In this document: piece after piece, positions 8,701-16,670 of the stretch
Position numbering within the stretch: position 1 is the first letter of the stretch
Layout: the number at the start of each line of letters is the position of its first letter
NCBI GenBank assembly: GCA_016126655.1
Contig: CP065955.1
Location: forward strand, 1,223,001 to 1,287,000
Source: Aerococcaceae bacterium zg-1292
Lineage (GTDB): Bacteria; Bacillota; Bacilli; Lactobacillales; Aerococcaceae
Length of the DNA: 64,000 nucleotides
Reading direction: 5' to 3'
Notes under the pieces: generated by a model
The model's input: the letters and a program-made list of their open reading frames with translations, nothing else
Database searches by the model: none
Told to the model about the DNA's origin: nothing
Program-made: the position numbers and the translations under genes

Positions 8701-10398
8701 ATGACTTTTGATGGTTTTTTTACCCGAGCTTTAGTTAATGAATTAGCTGAACGATTAATCGGCGGAAGAATTTCTAAAATATATCAACCTTTTGAGCGCG
8801 AGTTACAGATAGTGATTCGTAATCAACGCCAAAATTACCGTCTAAGTGCTTCAATACACCCTACCTATTATCATTTAGGATTGACAGATGAACGCCCAAG
8901 TAACCCTACGCATGCACCAATGTTTTGTATGTTGATGCGTAAGCATTTAGAAAATGCAATCGTATTAGATTTAAGACAAGTTGACAATGACCGCATTATT
9001 GAAATGGAACTCAGCGGCTTAGATGAATTAGGCGATAAACAAACCTATCGTCTGATTTTTGAAATGATGGGGCGACATAGTAATATCTTGTTAGTCAATC
9101 CGAAAAAAGAAACGATTATTGATTGCATTAAACATGTTGCTCCAAGTTTAAATACGTATCGTGGCTTGCAACCAGGTGCCCTATATGTAACACCACCTAA
9201 AAATTCACAACAAACAAATATTTTTACTATTAATCACTTAGAACAATGGGCAAATGCGCATCAAGATATTTTAGCTAATGGACAAGGGCACCGAATTATC
9301 GAAGGATTAGGTATCTTGGGAAGTCGCCAATTAGCTGAATGGATTGCCACAGAAAATGTGGCGCCGGCTGATGCATTGCGAAAATTGATGGAGGCGACTA
9401 GCAATGTCTCCCCTACCTTATATGAATCATCCAACCGTTTGAATTTTTACTTTATGAGATTACCTCATTTAGAAGGTGAACAAACAAGATTTGATACATT
9501 ATCTGAATTAGTTCAAGTCTTTTTCCAGCAAAAAATTCATCAAGACCGGATTAAGCAGCTCTCAGGCGATTTAACACAAAAATTAGAGCACATTATACAG
9601 CGCAATCAAACTAAGTTGATAAAGCTTGAAGAAGACCGTAAAGTGGCAATCGCTGCTGAAATGTATCGTATTAAAGGAGAATTATTGACGTCTTATGCGT
9701 ATCAAATTGAAAAAGGTGTTGATAGTGTAACGGTGGAAAATTATTATGACGATAATCACCCCATTACTATCGCATTAGATTCTCGATTATCACCAATTGA
9801 AAATAGTCAGCAATACTTTAGACGTTATACAAAGTACCGCGATTCCTTGCATTATATCGACGAACAAGTTACTTTAGCGACTCAAGAAAATGATTACTTA
9901 GAAGGTATACTTGTTCAACTTCAACAAGCAGACATTGAAGACATCGAAGATATCAAAGCAGAACTATCTCAAGAAGGATATGTTTCTCAACGTAAATCTT
10001 CAATTAAAAAGCGTGCTAAATCAACCTCTTCTCCTCGGATTTATCAAAGTGAAGATGGCGTGCGCATCTACGTTGGACGTAATAATCAGCAAAATGATGA
10101 ATTAAGTTTAAAAAAGGCAGCTAAAAATCATTGGTGGCTTCATGCAAAAAATATACCAGGATCACATGTTATTATTGAAAGTGACAAACCAAGTGACGAA
10201 ACCATTACGTTAGCAGCAGAATTAGCAGCCTTTTATTCAAAATTCAGCCAGTCTGCTCAAGTTCCAGTTGACCTACTGCAAGTAAAGCATTTACGAAAAC
10301 CTAACGGAGCCAAGCCTGGTTATGTCATTTATGAGGGGCAAAATACCGTCTATGTTACTCCAGATGCAGAAAAATTAAAACAGTATGAAGTGAAATAG
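8701..10398 (+). CDS. rqcH: Ribosome quality control factor RqcH (NFACT family)
   Basis: A 565-residue homologue of RqcH/Rqc2, historically annotated as a fibronectin-binding protein (FbpA). In Bacillus subtilis it binds stalled 50S subunits and recruits tRNA-Ala to add C-terminal alanine tails that mark the peptide for degradation. The NFACT-N domain is followed by a coiled-coil region at about residues 270-420 (RIKQLSGDLTQKLEHIIQ) and an NFACT-R domain with HWWLHAKNIPGSHVII near 475. The Asp97-Arg98 pair (sequence DNDRII), reported as needed for alanine tailing, is conserved at exactly that numbering. AGAGG precedes the ATG. Monocistronic: divergent MFS upstream, terminator downstream. Confidence 0.92.
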   Translation: MTFDGFFTRALVNELAERLIGGRISKIYQPFERELQIVIRNQRQNYRLSASIHPTYYHLGLTDERPSNPTHAPMFCMLMRKHLENAIVLDLRQVDNDRIIEMELSGLDELGDKQTYRLIFEMMGRHSNILLVNPKKETIIDCIKHVAPSLNTYRGLQPGALYVTPPKNSQQTNIFTINHLEQWANAHQDILANGQGHRIIEGLGILGSRQLAEWIATENVAPADALRKLMEATSNVSPTLYESSNRLNFYFMRLPHLEGEQTRFDTLSELVQVFFQQKIHQDRIKQLSGDLTQKLEHIIQRNQTKLIKLEEDRKVAIAAEMYRIKGELLTSYAYQIEKGVDSVTVENYYDDNHPITIALDSRLSPIENSQQYFRRYTKYRDSLHYIDEQVTLATQENDYLEGILVQLQQADIEDIEDIKAELSQEGYVSQRKSSIKKRAKSTSSPRIYQSEDGVRIYVGRNNQQNDELSLKKAAKNHWWLHAKNIPGSHVIIESDKPSDETITLAAELAAFYSKFSQSAQVPVDLLQVKHLRKPNGAKPGYVIYEGQNTVYVTPDAEKLKQYEVK

Positions 10399-10420
10399 TC
10401 ATGTGAGTCTAAGACCAAAT

Positions 10421-10471
10421 ACAGCTATCAACCAATCGAAATCCGACTAGTTGATAGCTGTTACTCTTTTA
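10421..10471. terminator. Bidirectional terminator between rqcH and pyrR
   Basis: ACAGCTATCAAC and GTTGATAGCTGT form a perfect 12-bp stem with a 17-base loop, with T-rich sequence on the plus side. It serves two convergent genes. Confidence 0.85.
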
Positions 10472-10483
10472 ATAAAATTTACT

Positions 10484-11032
<549 letters not shown>

Positions 11033-11109
11033 TCATCCTTTCACTTAAATCGTTAAAAATAAGGTTCAGGCTTAGACTGATACACGCTAATCCGAAAAAC
11101 TTATTTATT

Positions 11110-11421
11110 TTATTCATAATAATTTTCAGGCTCAATATGAGTAAAATAGACTTCACACTCTGAATAATCAAATGAATAGACTGCTGCCTGAATGACTTCA
11201 GCCATTTTCTGTTCGATTGCTAAACCACGATTAAATTGCTTAATTTCGACTAATGGATACATCTCAACTTGTTTCCCTTGATTAAAAAATGTTGATGTAA
11301 CCAATTCAAATGTAAAGTAATCTTCTGGCGTATCCGTTAACCGGCTTAATATTGATGGTAAGGTTGCACTCAGTTGTGCTACTTCTTGTGTCTTTAGACC
11401 TTTGAAAATTAATTGAGGCAA
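11110..11421 (-). CDS. DUF1904-like small protein
   Basis: A protein of about 103 residues resembling DUF1904 proteins: PQLIFKGLKTQEVAQLS near the start, then DTPEDYFTFELVTSTFF and VEMYPLVEIKQF, a ferredoxin-like alternating beta-alpha pattern. The family has no established biochemical role. I place the start at a TTG at 11421, because homology begins right after it and AGGAG lies 8 bases upstream. The longer frame back to 11523 runs through a dispersed intergenic repeat and is probably non-coding. That repeat supplies the ribosome site. Likely co-transcribed with the rhodanese gene upstream. Confidence 0.7.
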   Translation of the reverse strand: MPQLIFKGLKTQEVAQLSATLPSILSRLTDTPEDYFTFELVTSTFFNQGKQVEMYPLVEIKQFNRGLAIEQKMAEVIQAAVYSFDYSECEVYFTHIEPENYYE

Positions 11422-11427
11422 AACAAA

Positions 11428-11592
11428 CACTCCTATTCTGGTTCGCTTGGGGGCACCCTCTCTCACACCATGGGTATTCCTGTTCAAATGAGCTGAAATG
11501 ACATCCAATCCTTCAAAAGCCACCTACGTGCGATACTTGCACAACGTTGCCTTTCTCCAGTGGTTCGAGGCTGAACGCCCTCTCTCACACTA
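11428..11592 (-). repeat. Dispersed intergenic repeat, copy 1
   Basis: Read on the minus strand the copy starts 2-3 bases after the rhodanese stop with a left box (CATAGTGTGAGAGAGGGCGT, then GAACCACTGGAG). It continues through a hairpin (GTGC-aagtatc-GCAC) and a right box (TTGAAGG, TGGATGTCA). A second left-box start (CATGGTGTGAGAGAGGGTG) then leads into CGAACCAGAATAGGAG, the ribosome site of the DUF1904 gene. The whole gap between the two genes is made of this repeat. Confidence 0.75.
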
Positions 11593-11594
11593 TG

Positions 11595-11990
11595 TTATTT
11601 AGTTGAGCGAATTTTGCCACCCCATGTAGAAAAGCCGTTTTTTAAGATAAAGATATTATTATAGCCATTTTTCTTTAAAATACGCGCTGCTCGTGGTGCT
11701 AAATTCATATTTTCATCGTATAGATATACGGGTTTATCTTTACGAATTTCTTTATAGCGTTGTGGAAATTGTGACATCGCTAAATTGCGTGCGCCTAAAA
11801 TATGACGCGCATCAAATTCAGGTGCTTCACGTAAGTCTATGATTTGGGCACCAGGTCGTTTGGCTTCTAAATCTTCTGCCTCAATTAAAATTGCAGATTG
11901 TTTACGAATATACCATAGATATAATAAATAAGCACCATATGCTAAAATCGCTAAAGTAATTGTTGCTAAAATAAAAATTAATAAATCCAT
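11595..11990 (-). CDS. Membrane-anchored rhodanese-like protein without catalytic cysteine
   Basis: 131 residues: one N-terminal membrane segment (about residues 3-24), then a rhodanese domain with IDLREAPEFDARHILGARN. The active-site loop reads PVYLYDENMNLAPRAARIL; the position normally held by the sulfur-carrying cysteine is aspartate, so sulfurtransferase activity is unlikely and a binding role is more plausible (inference). It follows glcK with about 65 bases between, a frequent arrangement in Firmicutes. TAGGAG precedes the ATG. Confidence 0.85.
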   Translation of the reverse strand: MDLLIFILATITLAILAYGAYLLYLWYIRKQSAILIEAEDLEAKRPGAQIIDLREAPEFDARHILGARNLAMSQFPQRYKEIRKDKPVYLYDENMNLAPRAARILKKNGYNNIFILKNGFSTWGGKIRSTK

Positions 11991-12056
11991 CGTTTTCTCC
12001 TATTCATTAAGATTACAAGTAGAGCGATAAGAATCACTCTATTTTAATTATTTTTC

Positions 12057-13019
12057 TTATTTTGTTGGAACTAATCTGGCTGCCCCAATGACTCCGGCAT
12101 CGTTACCGATTTGTGCTAATTCTAATTTTGTTACATCACGCACTTGTGGGAATGAGCATTCTTTGTGATATTTTTCAACTTTTTCTAATAAATATTTACC
12201 CGCTGCCGACACACCACCGCCAAGTACAATAATTTGTGGATTTAAGATATTAGCAATGTGGGAAGTTGCGATACCTAGATAGCGTGCAAATTCTTCAACT
12301 ACGTGTTCGCTAAACGTATCATCATCTTTTGCCGCATCAAAAATATCACGTGCAGTAACTGCTTCACCACTATCGATGCGTTCTTTAATAGCACTTGCGC
12401 CAGCAAATTCATTCGAGTATTGACGAGCTAACTTGACAATACCTGTAGCCGAAGCTACTGTTTCCAGACATCCTGCATTACCACAAGTACAATCGAAACG
12501 ATGTTTTTCATCAACGAAAATATGCCCAACTTCACCCGCAGTACCACCAGCACCACGTACTAATTGATGATTAATAACAACACCGCCACCGACACCCGTG
12601 CCCAGCGTAAACATCACGACATCAGGTTCGCCATTACCGGCGCCTTTCCATTGTTCGCCCAGTGCAGCAACATTAGCATCATTATCGATATAAAATGGAA
12701 TGCCGAATGCTTCTTCAAATTGTTTGCCTACTTCTTGTAGCTCACTCCAGTTTAAATTATAAGCACCAATAACTGTTTTTGCTTTTGCATCGACTTTTCC
12801 AGGAGAACCCATGCCTATACCGTAAAAGTCATCTGGTGTTAAGTTTAACAACGCCAATTGTTCTTGAATGGACTCGATAATATTTGGTACAATCGCAATC
12901 CCTTTATTCAGAATATTGGTTTCAACACTCCATTTTTTTTGAATGTCCCCTTCAGGTGTTAAGATAGCTAATTTTGCAGATGTACCACCTAAATCAATAC
13001 CAATAATTTTCTTTGACAT
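12057..13019 (-). CDS. glcK: ROK-family glucokinase
   Basis: 320 residues. The N-terminal ATP-binding motif DLGGTSAKLAIL and the ROK zinc motif (CTCGNAGCLE, with the preceding histidine of GEVGHIF) are present, as is the sugar-binding FYIDNDANVAALGEQW. It phosphorylates cytosolic glucose to glucose-6-phosphate, feeding glycolysis when glucose enters without the PTS or is released from oligosaccharides. It lies between the rhomboid protease and rhodanese genes, the common yqgP-glcK order of Firmicutes. The ATG has GAGG upstream. Confidence 0.93.
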   Translation of the reverse strand: MSKKIIGIDLGGTSAKLAILTPEGDIQKKWSVETNILNKGIAIVPNIIESIQEQLALLNLTPDDFYGIGMGSPGKVDAKAKTVIGAYNLNWSELQEVGKQFEEAFGIPFYIDNDANVAALGEQWKGAGNGEPDVVMFTLGTGVGGGVVINHQLVRGAGGTAGEVGHIFVDEKHRFDCTCGNAGCLETVASATGIVKLARQYSNEFAGASAIKERIDSGEAVTARDIFDAAKDDDTFSEHVVEEFARYLGIATSHIANILNPQIIVLGGGVSAAGKYLLEKVEKYHKECSFPQVRDVTKLELAQIGNDAGVIGAARLVPTK

Positions 13020-13037
13020 ATGCCATTCCTCATTTCT

Positions 13038-13742
13038 TTAAATAGTTCTATTTATACCGATAAAAATTAATAATACAAACAATATTATGACTACAGTAAT
13101 AATTTGCAAGCGTCTAACCAAGTTTTGTTTTCCTGATTTTGGTATACCAATCATCAATGTTGCTAATGCACCAAAAACAGCTCCACCGATGTGACCCCAC
13201 ATATCTATTGTACCTGAAAAAAGATTCAATACAATATTAGCAATAATTAACATCGAAAATGTTTTGCCACGTTCTTGTAGATAAGAAGAAAGCGGATATA
13301 ATTTTGCTAAAACAACATACGCTGCAAATAAACCAAAGATACCGGTACTTGCACCTGCGGAGACTACGCTACTACTGGATAAAGCAAAGGACAATGTGTT
13401 ACCACCTACAATAGACAACAAATAGATGCATAAGAATCGCCAGTGTCCAGTAATACGTTCTAATTCCATGCCGACAAAATACAGTGATAATAAATTCATT
13501 AATAAATGTTCGATACCGATATGAATGAACCCTGCAGTAAAGAGACGCCACCACTGATTGTATTGGATAATAATTGGTCGAAACATAGCGCCAGCATGTA
13601 AAAGTACTCGTGATGACTCAGTTGTGCCCCAAATAATAATCATCAAAAAATAGATGAGTAAATTCAGTGCGATAAATATGTAGGTAACAACAGACGTTCG
13701 TTTCCACCAATTTGGATTTTTCATTTTATCTATTAAATTCAT
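13038..13742 (-). CDS. Rhomboid-family intramembrane serine protease
   Basis: 234 residues with six to seven membrane segments. The catalytic serine lies in GASTGIFGLFAAY (about residue 133) and the catalytic histidine in WGHIGGAVFGAL (about residue 183); the conserved HIGIEHLLMNL loop precedes them. Rhomboids cut membrane protein substrates inside the bilayer; the B. subtilis relative GluP/YqgP helps degrade membrane transporters. Unlike YqgP it lacks a long soluble N-terminal domain. Located between 5-FCL and glcK, 12 to 18 bases from each. Confidence 0.92.
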   Translation of the reverse strand: MNLIDKMKNPNWWKRTSVVTYIFIALNLLIYFLMIIIWGTTESSRVLLHAGAMFRPIIIQYNQWWRLFTAGFIHIGIEHLLMNLLSLYFVGMELERITGHWRFLCIYLLSIVGGNTLSFALSSSSVVSAGASTGIFGLFAAYVVLAKLYPLSSYLQERGKTFSMLIIANIVLNLFSGTIDMWGHIGGAVFGALATLMIGIPKSGKQNLVRRLQIITVVIILFVLLIFIGINRTI

Positions 13743-13754
13743 TGCTACACCCTT

Positions 13755-14321
13755 TCAATATGAATTTTGAGCAATAATTAAATGCTTTATGCGTCTATCA
13801 TGTGGTTCAATAAGTAAATCAATTTTATGAGTGACTTGTATTGGAAATGTTAAAGATATTGTATTTAAATGTGAATAGCGAGCCAATAACCGGTCATAGT
13901 AACCACCACCAAAGCCAATACGATAGCCTGATTGGTTAAAAAGTAACCCCGGTACAATTATTAAGTCAATTTCGCTGGCCGGTCGTTGAGGCGCTGTATT
14001 TAGTGGCTGATAAATGGATTTAAAGACACGTTTTAATGAATCTCCCACACAGTATTGTCTAAAGCATAATTGATAGTTTGCCTCTATACATGGCAAATAG
14101 ACATCGCACCCCATTTGTTGTAGTTGTCCAATCAATGGATGAAAATTGATTTCTGGTTCCATGCTATAAATACAAGCAATAGATTGGTAATCGTGCAATT
14201 TAACTTCATCAATGAGTTGTTGATATAAATCGTATTCCCATTGTTTTCGCAGCGTTTCGTCTAAATTCGAGAGTTTTTGTAAAATCGACTGACGAAGTGT
14301 ATTTTTAGATAATTGTGTCAT
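13755..14321 (-). CDS. 5-formyltetrahydrofolate cyclo-ligase
   Basis: About 188 residues. It converts 5-formyl-THF to 5,10-methenyl-THF using ATP, recycling a storage folate. The signature GFGGGYYDRLLARY (about residue 140) and LIIVPGLLFNQSGYRIG are present. The second of two nearby ATGs (14321) has GAGGTGG at proper distance; the first (14327) lies too close to the site. It begins the operon 5-FCL-rhomboid-glcK-rhodanese-DUF1904. Confidence 0.9.
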   Translation of the reverse strand: MTQLSKNTLRQSILQKLSNLDETLRKQWEYDLYQQLIDEVKLHDYQSIACIYSMEPEINFHPLIGQLQQMGCDVYLPCIEANYQLCFRQYCVGDSLKRVFKSIYQPLNTAPQRPASEIDLIIVPGLLFNQSGYRIGFGGGYYDRLLARYSHLNTISLTFPIQVTHKIDLLIEPHDRRIKHLIIAQNSY

Positions 14322-14432
14322 CAACATGCCACCTCACTCATAAAACTATTTTAGCATATTCTCGCCAACATTAGTTAGGAAATTATCGTATTTTGTGCAA
14401 AAATTTTCATAAGTTGTGTGGTTGGAGAATTA

Positions 14433-14642
14433 TTAGTGCTTAAGATAGATTGTATTATAATGTGGTAGATGTTTTTCGTGTTGGATAGCTATTTTGCTTA
14501 ACAATGTTCGAGACTTATCATCGGATTGAATATTGGGGCTTAATGCTGCCATTGCTGTTTTCGATTGCGTTTGAAGTAGCTTCATTTCAGAGTTAATACG
14601 TTTCAAACCACTAACATATGCTGCCTCACCTTGCTGTGTCAA
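14433..14642 (-). pseudogene. Small ORF, possible remnant of a longer gene
   Basis: A 69-codon frame beginning with TTG, preceded by AGGG. The peptide is polar, with a possible helix (LKRINSEMKLLQTQSK), and matches no family I recognise. Reading the same frame upstream gives ATG-GCG-TAA then AAGAAGCAGGGATA-TAG before the TTG, that is, an apparent natural start followed by two stop codons. This suggests decay of a longer gene, but it could also be chance. Confidence 0.25.
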
Positions 14643-14688
14643 CTATATCCCTGCTTCTTTTTACGCCATAAATTAGACTCCTTCTTTT

Positions 14689-14734
14689 TTGATTTTGAAT
14701 TTTTAATTATGGTATAATTGAGTAAAGAGAGGTG
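14689..14734 (+). promoter_or_regulatory. Promoter and ribosome site of the small membrane protein gene
   Basis: TTGATT at 14689-14694 and TATAAT at 14713-14718 are 18 bases apart; AGAGAGGTG follows at 14726-14734, 6 bases before the ATG. Confidence 0.65.
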
Positions 14735-14740
14735 AAAAAA

Positions 14741-14965
14741 ATGATTTATTATGGCGGAAGTATGGAATTAGGTTCAGTTAGCGGTACATTTGTTTTTGGA
14801 ATACTCGCTTGGTTTTTTTATAGATTAAATGCTCCATTTATATATATTCCTTGCGGTATCATGACCTCGGGTTATGTTTTAACACTCATTTTACAGATAC
14901 AGTATTTTTTCATCGTAAGAAAACAAAGAAGACAAGAACAAAAATTGCTAAAACTTAAAAAATAA
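14741..14965 (+). CDS. Small membrane protein, function unknown
   Basis: 74 residues with two hydrophobic segments (about residues 13-30 and 38-58) and a strongly basic C-terminal tail (RKQRRQEQKLLKLKK), predicting both ends facing the cytosol. I do not recognise the family. It is a convincing gene despite its size: it has a good promoter, a ribosome site 6 bases before ATG 14741, and its own terminator overlapping the stop. The GTG at 14732 is part of the ribosome site and is not the start. It stands alone on the plus strand. Confidence 0.7.
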   Translation: MIYYGGSMELGSVSGTFVFGILAWFFYRLNAPFIYIPCGIMTSGYVLTLILQIQYFFIVRKQRRQEQKLLKLKK

Positions 14966-15003
14966 AAAGCTACTCGATTTTAAAGTTGAGTAGCTTTTTA
15001 TTG
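14964..15003 (+). terminator. Terminator of the small membrane protein gene
   Basis: AAAAAGCTACTC pairs with GAGTAGCTTTTT (perfect 12 bp) starting at the stop codon; the symmetric A/T runs make it usable in both directions. Confidence 0.85.
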
Positions 15004-15006
15004 TGT

Positions 15007-15156
15007 TTAAATAAAGAATGCTCTCGCATCTTCTACTTTCATTTCTTGTTTCGGTTCATCATTACTACCATTCAATCCATGATACGTCATATATCGTTCA
15101 ATCAAATCATAGACTAAACTCAAATCATGTACATAAACATATTCTTGATAACTCAT
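15007..15156 (-). CDS. Small ORF of mobile-element type, doubtful
   Basis: A 49-codon frame starting at ATG 15156: acidic, aromatic-rich (YQEYVYVHDL, YDLIERYMTYHG, EDARAFF). Its composition resembles small accessory proteins of phages and conjugative elements, but I cannot name a family. The only purine-rich stretch upstream (TTTTAGG) touches the ATG, too close for normal initiation. It borders the decayed antitoxin and integrase remnants, so it is probably another remnant. Confidence 0.3.
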   Translation of the reverse strand: MSYQEYVYVHDLSLVYDLIERYMTYHGLNGSNDEPKQEMKVEDARAFFI

Positions 15157-15279
15157 CCTAAAATATTCATACGATAAAAAGTGTATAATATAGATATAGA
15201 ACAGGTCTCATATGAGCAACGACTTTCATAAAATTCGCATCTCTTATAGAAGATTTCAGAAAGGTTGATACTTTTGTAA

Positions 15280-15567
15280 ATTTATCCAGCAATATTTGAA
15301 AAAGACGAAAAATACATCTTTGTTCGATTTTCCGACGTTCCAGAAACGATGACACAAGGAGAAACACTAGAAGAAGCATAAGAAATGGCACAAGAAGTAC
15401 TAGGTATCGCTCCTGCAGATAGAGCCACATTCCCTGAAGCAAGTTCTCTATCCACTATTCGAAAACAATTTCCAAATGCAATGATATCACTTGTGGGAAT
15501 TGTTTTAATCGCATATCGACGTAACTACCACTCAAAATCTGTCCCCAAAAATTGTAACAACCCTTGA
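15280..15567 (+). pseudogene. HicB-family antitoxin pseudogene
   Basis: The plus frame from 15283 reads YPAIFEKDEKYIFVRFSDVP, then ETMTQGETLEEA, a stop (TAA at 15379-15381), then EMAQEVLGIAPADR and a C-terminal part to 15567. This is the HicB pattern: a partial RNase-H-like fold in which the stop falls in the helix after GETLEEA. There is no usable start codon; the codon before the homology is preceded by a TAA. No HicA toxin is visible beside it. Decayed by at least one nonsense mutation and loss of the start. Confidence 0.7.
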
Positions 15568-15628
15568 ATAACCTAGCATTCTAGTTTAAACCAAAGATTT
15601 CAACTTCATTCAAACACGTGCTGAAACT

Positions 15629-15717
15629 TTAAAATAACCATGAATATTTACACGCATGTAACCGAACGCAAACGTGATGAATATGCAGATAAATTCGCAA
15701 ACTATATCAATTTTTAA
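15629..15717 (+). pseudogene. Tyrosine integrase C-terminal remnant
   Basis: The frame ending at TAA 15715-15717 reads MNIYTHVTERKRDEYADKF then ANYINF. This is the characteristic end of phage and conjugative-element tyrosine recombinases, whose catalytic tyrosine is the Y of IYTHVT. Everything upstream of the last ~28 codons is missing or unrecognisable. Together with the broken HicB it marks an integrated element that has almost disappeared. It abuts the rplS terminator. Confidence 0.6.
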
Positions 15718-15733
15718 CAAAAGGTATTCGAAT

Positions 15734-15779
15734 AAAAAAACACAAGCTACAAACCCTATTAAATCAAGGTTTATAGCCT
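15734..15779 (-). terminator. Terminator of rplS
   Basis: On the minus strand GGCTATAAACC pairs with GGTTTGTAGCTT, followed by GTGTTTTTTTATT, about 15 bases after the rplS stop. Confidence 0.8.
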
Positions 15780-15793
15780 GTATAAGTAGCTGA

Positions 15794-16141
15794 TTATCTA
15801 CCGCGTTCTTTGATACGTGCAGCTTTACCAGATAATTTACGGATATAGTAAAGTTTAGCACGACGTACGCGACCTTTACGTACAACTTCTAACTTGGCAA
15901 CACGTGGAGTGTGCACTGGGAAAGTACGTTCTACACCAACACCGTTTGAAATTTTACGAACAGTGTAAGTTTCGCTGATGCCTGCACCACGACGTTTAAT
16001 AACTAAACCTTCGAAAATTTGCACACGTTCACGTTCACCCTCAACGATTAAGGCATGAACACGCACTGTATCTCCAGGGCGGAACTCAGGAACATCGCTA
16101 CGTAATTGTGATGAAGTAATTTTTTCGATTAATTTACTCAT
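15794..16141 (-). CDS. rplS: 50S ribosomal protein L19
   Basis: 115 residues, the usual length; L19 sits at the 30S-50S interface. The sequence contains [21 protein letters not shown] and [20 protein letters not shown], then [20 protein letters not shown]. The ATG at 16141 has AGGAG upstream; a longer frame to 16216 runs into the leader and is not coding. In most Firmicutes rplS follows trmD; here it is monocistronic with its own promoter, leader and terminator. Confidence 0.97.
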   Translation of the reverse strand: MSKLIEKITSSQLRSDVPEFRPGDTVRVHALIVEGERERVQIFEGLVIKRRGAGISETYTVRKISNGVGVERTFPVHTPRVAKLEVVRKGRVRRAKLYYIRKLSGKAARIKERGR

Positions 16142-16228
16142 ACTTTTTTCTCCTCTTCTGACAAACATTCTTAAATAAAATAACTTATTCAGCGGAATAT
16201 CGTGATTTGGGGTCAATGACCACTTTTA
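16142..16228 (-). promoter_or_regulatory. Candidate L19 leader (autoregulatory 5' UTR)
   Basis: An untranslated leader of about 85 bases precedes rplS. It contains the palindrome GGTCATTGACC (16211-16221) and ATTCCGCTGAATAAG. Ribosomal protein L19 leaders are known in Firmicutes and repress their own gene; I infer one here from position and dyad, not from an alignment. Confidence 0.45.
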
Positions 16229-16230
16229 TT

Positions 16231-16258
16231 ATTATACCGTAAAATGAATAGATGTAAA
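16231..16258 (-). promoter_or_regulatory. rplS promoter
   Basis: On the minus strand TTTACA (16258-16253) and TATAAT (16236-16231) are separated by 16 bases. Confidence 0.65.
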
Positions 16259-16420
16259 GAGTAGAATGAAAAAAAGTTGAAAAAGTTAGCATGATACTCC
16301 CTATTACGGAACAAAGATATTTAACTTAGCAATTACTATTTTCAGCATCCTCAGAATTTCTACTTAGGTAGACACCAATGCAAATCATCGCTATAATAAT
16401 GATTACATGAATTCATCAGC

Positions 16421-16665
16421 AAAACATAGTGTGTGACTAAGAGCGTTTTTAACTGAACCACTGGAGAAGCTAATGAAGTGGTTGGAATACATAGAGGCTC
16501 TTTTAAAGTGGAATCATTGCAGCTGTTGAAAACAGAATTGAACATTGAATGAGTGCGTTGCTTGACGTGAATCATTAGAACAAACTAATAATATACGAAT
16601 ATCGTATAGAAAGATTTTATGAAGTGAACGTCAAATGAACCCCAGTGACACAGAATAGGAGAAAT
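16421..16665 (+). repeat. Dispersed intergenic repeat, plus-strand copy 2
   Basis: Read on the plus strand. The left box CATAGTGTGTGACTAAGAGC, then GAACCACTGGAGAAG, lies at 16424-16470. The right box GAAGTGAACGTCAAATGAAC and CAGAATAGGAG at 16621-16661 is the ribosome site of the MurG-like gene. The middle of about 150 bases is not recognisably similar to other copies. It is the only copy on the plus strand and it precedes a plus-strand gene. Confidence 0.65.
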
Positions 16666-16670
16666 TTTTA

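Noticed and set aside
11422-11523. N-terminal extension of the DUF1904 gene
   Set aside because: The extra codons translate the dispersed repeat (also found in non-coding gaps), while family homology and the ribosome site place the start at 11421.
15167-15442. Hydrophobic minus-strand ORF of 91 codons
   Set aside because: Antisense to the HicB remnant; its hydrophobic composition is the complement of that frame, and no ribosome site is present.
16360-16575. Minus-strand ORF upstream of the MurG-like gene
   Set aside because: It crosses the plus-strand repeat copy, lacks a ribosome site and encodes no recognisable motif.
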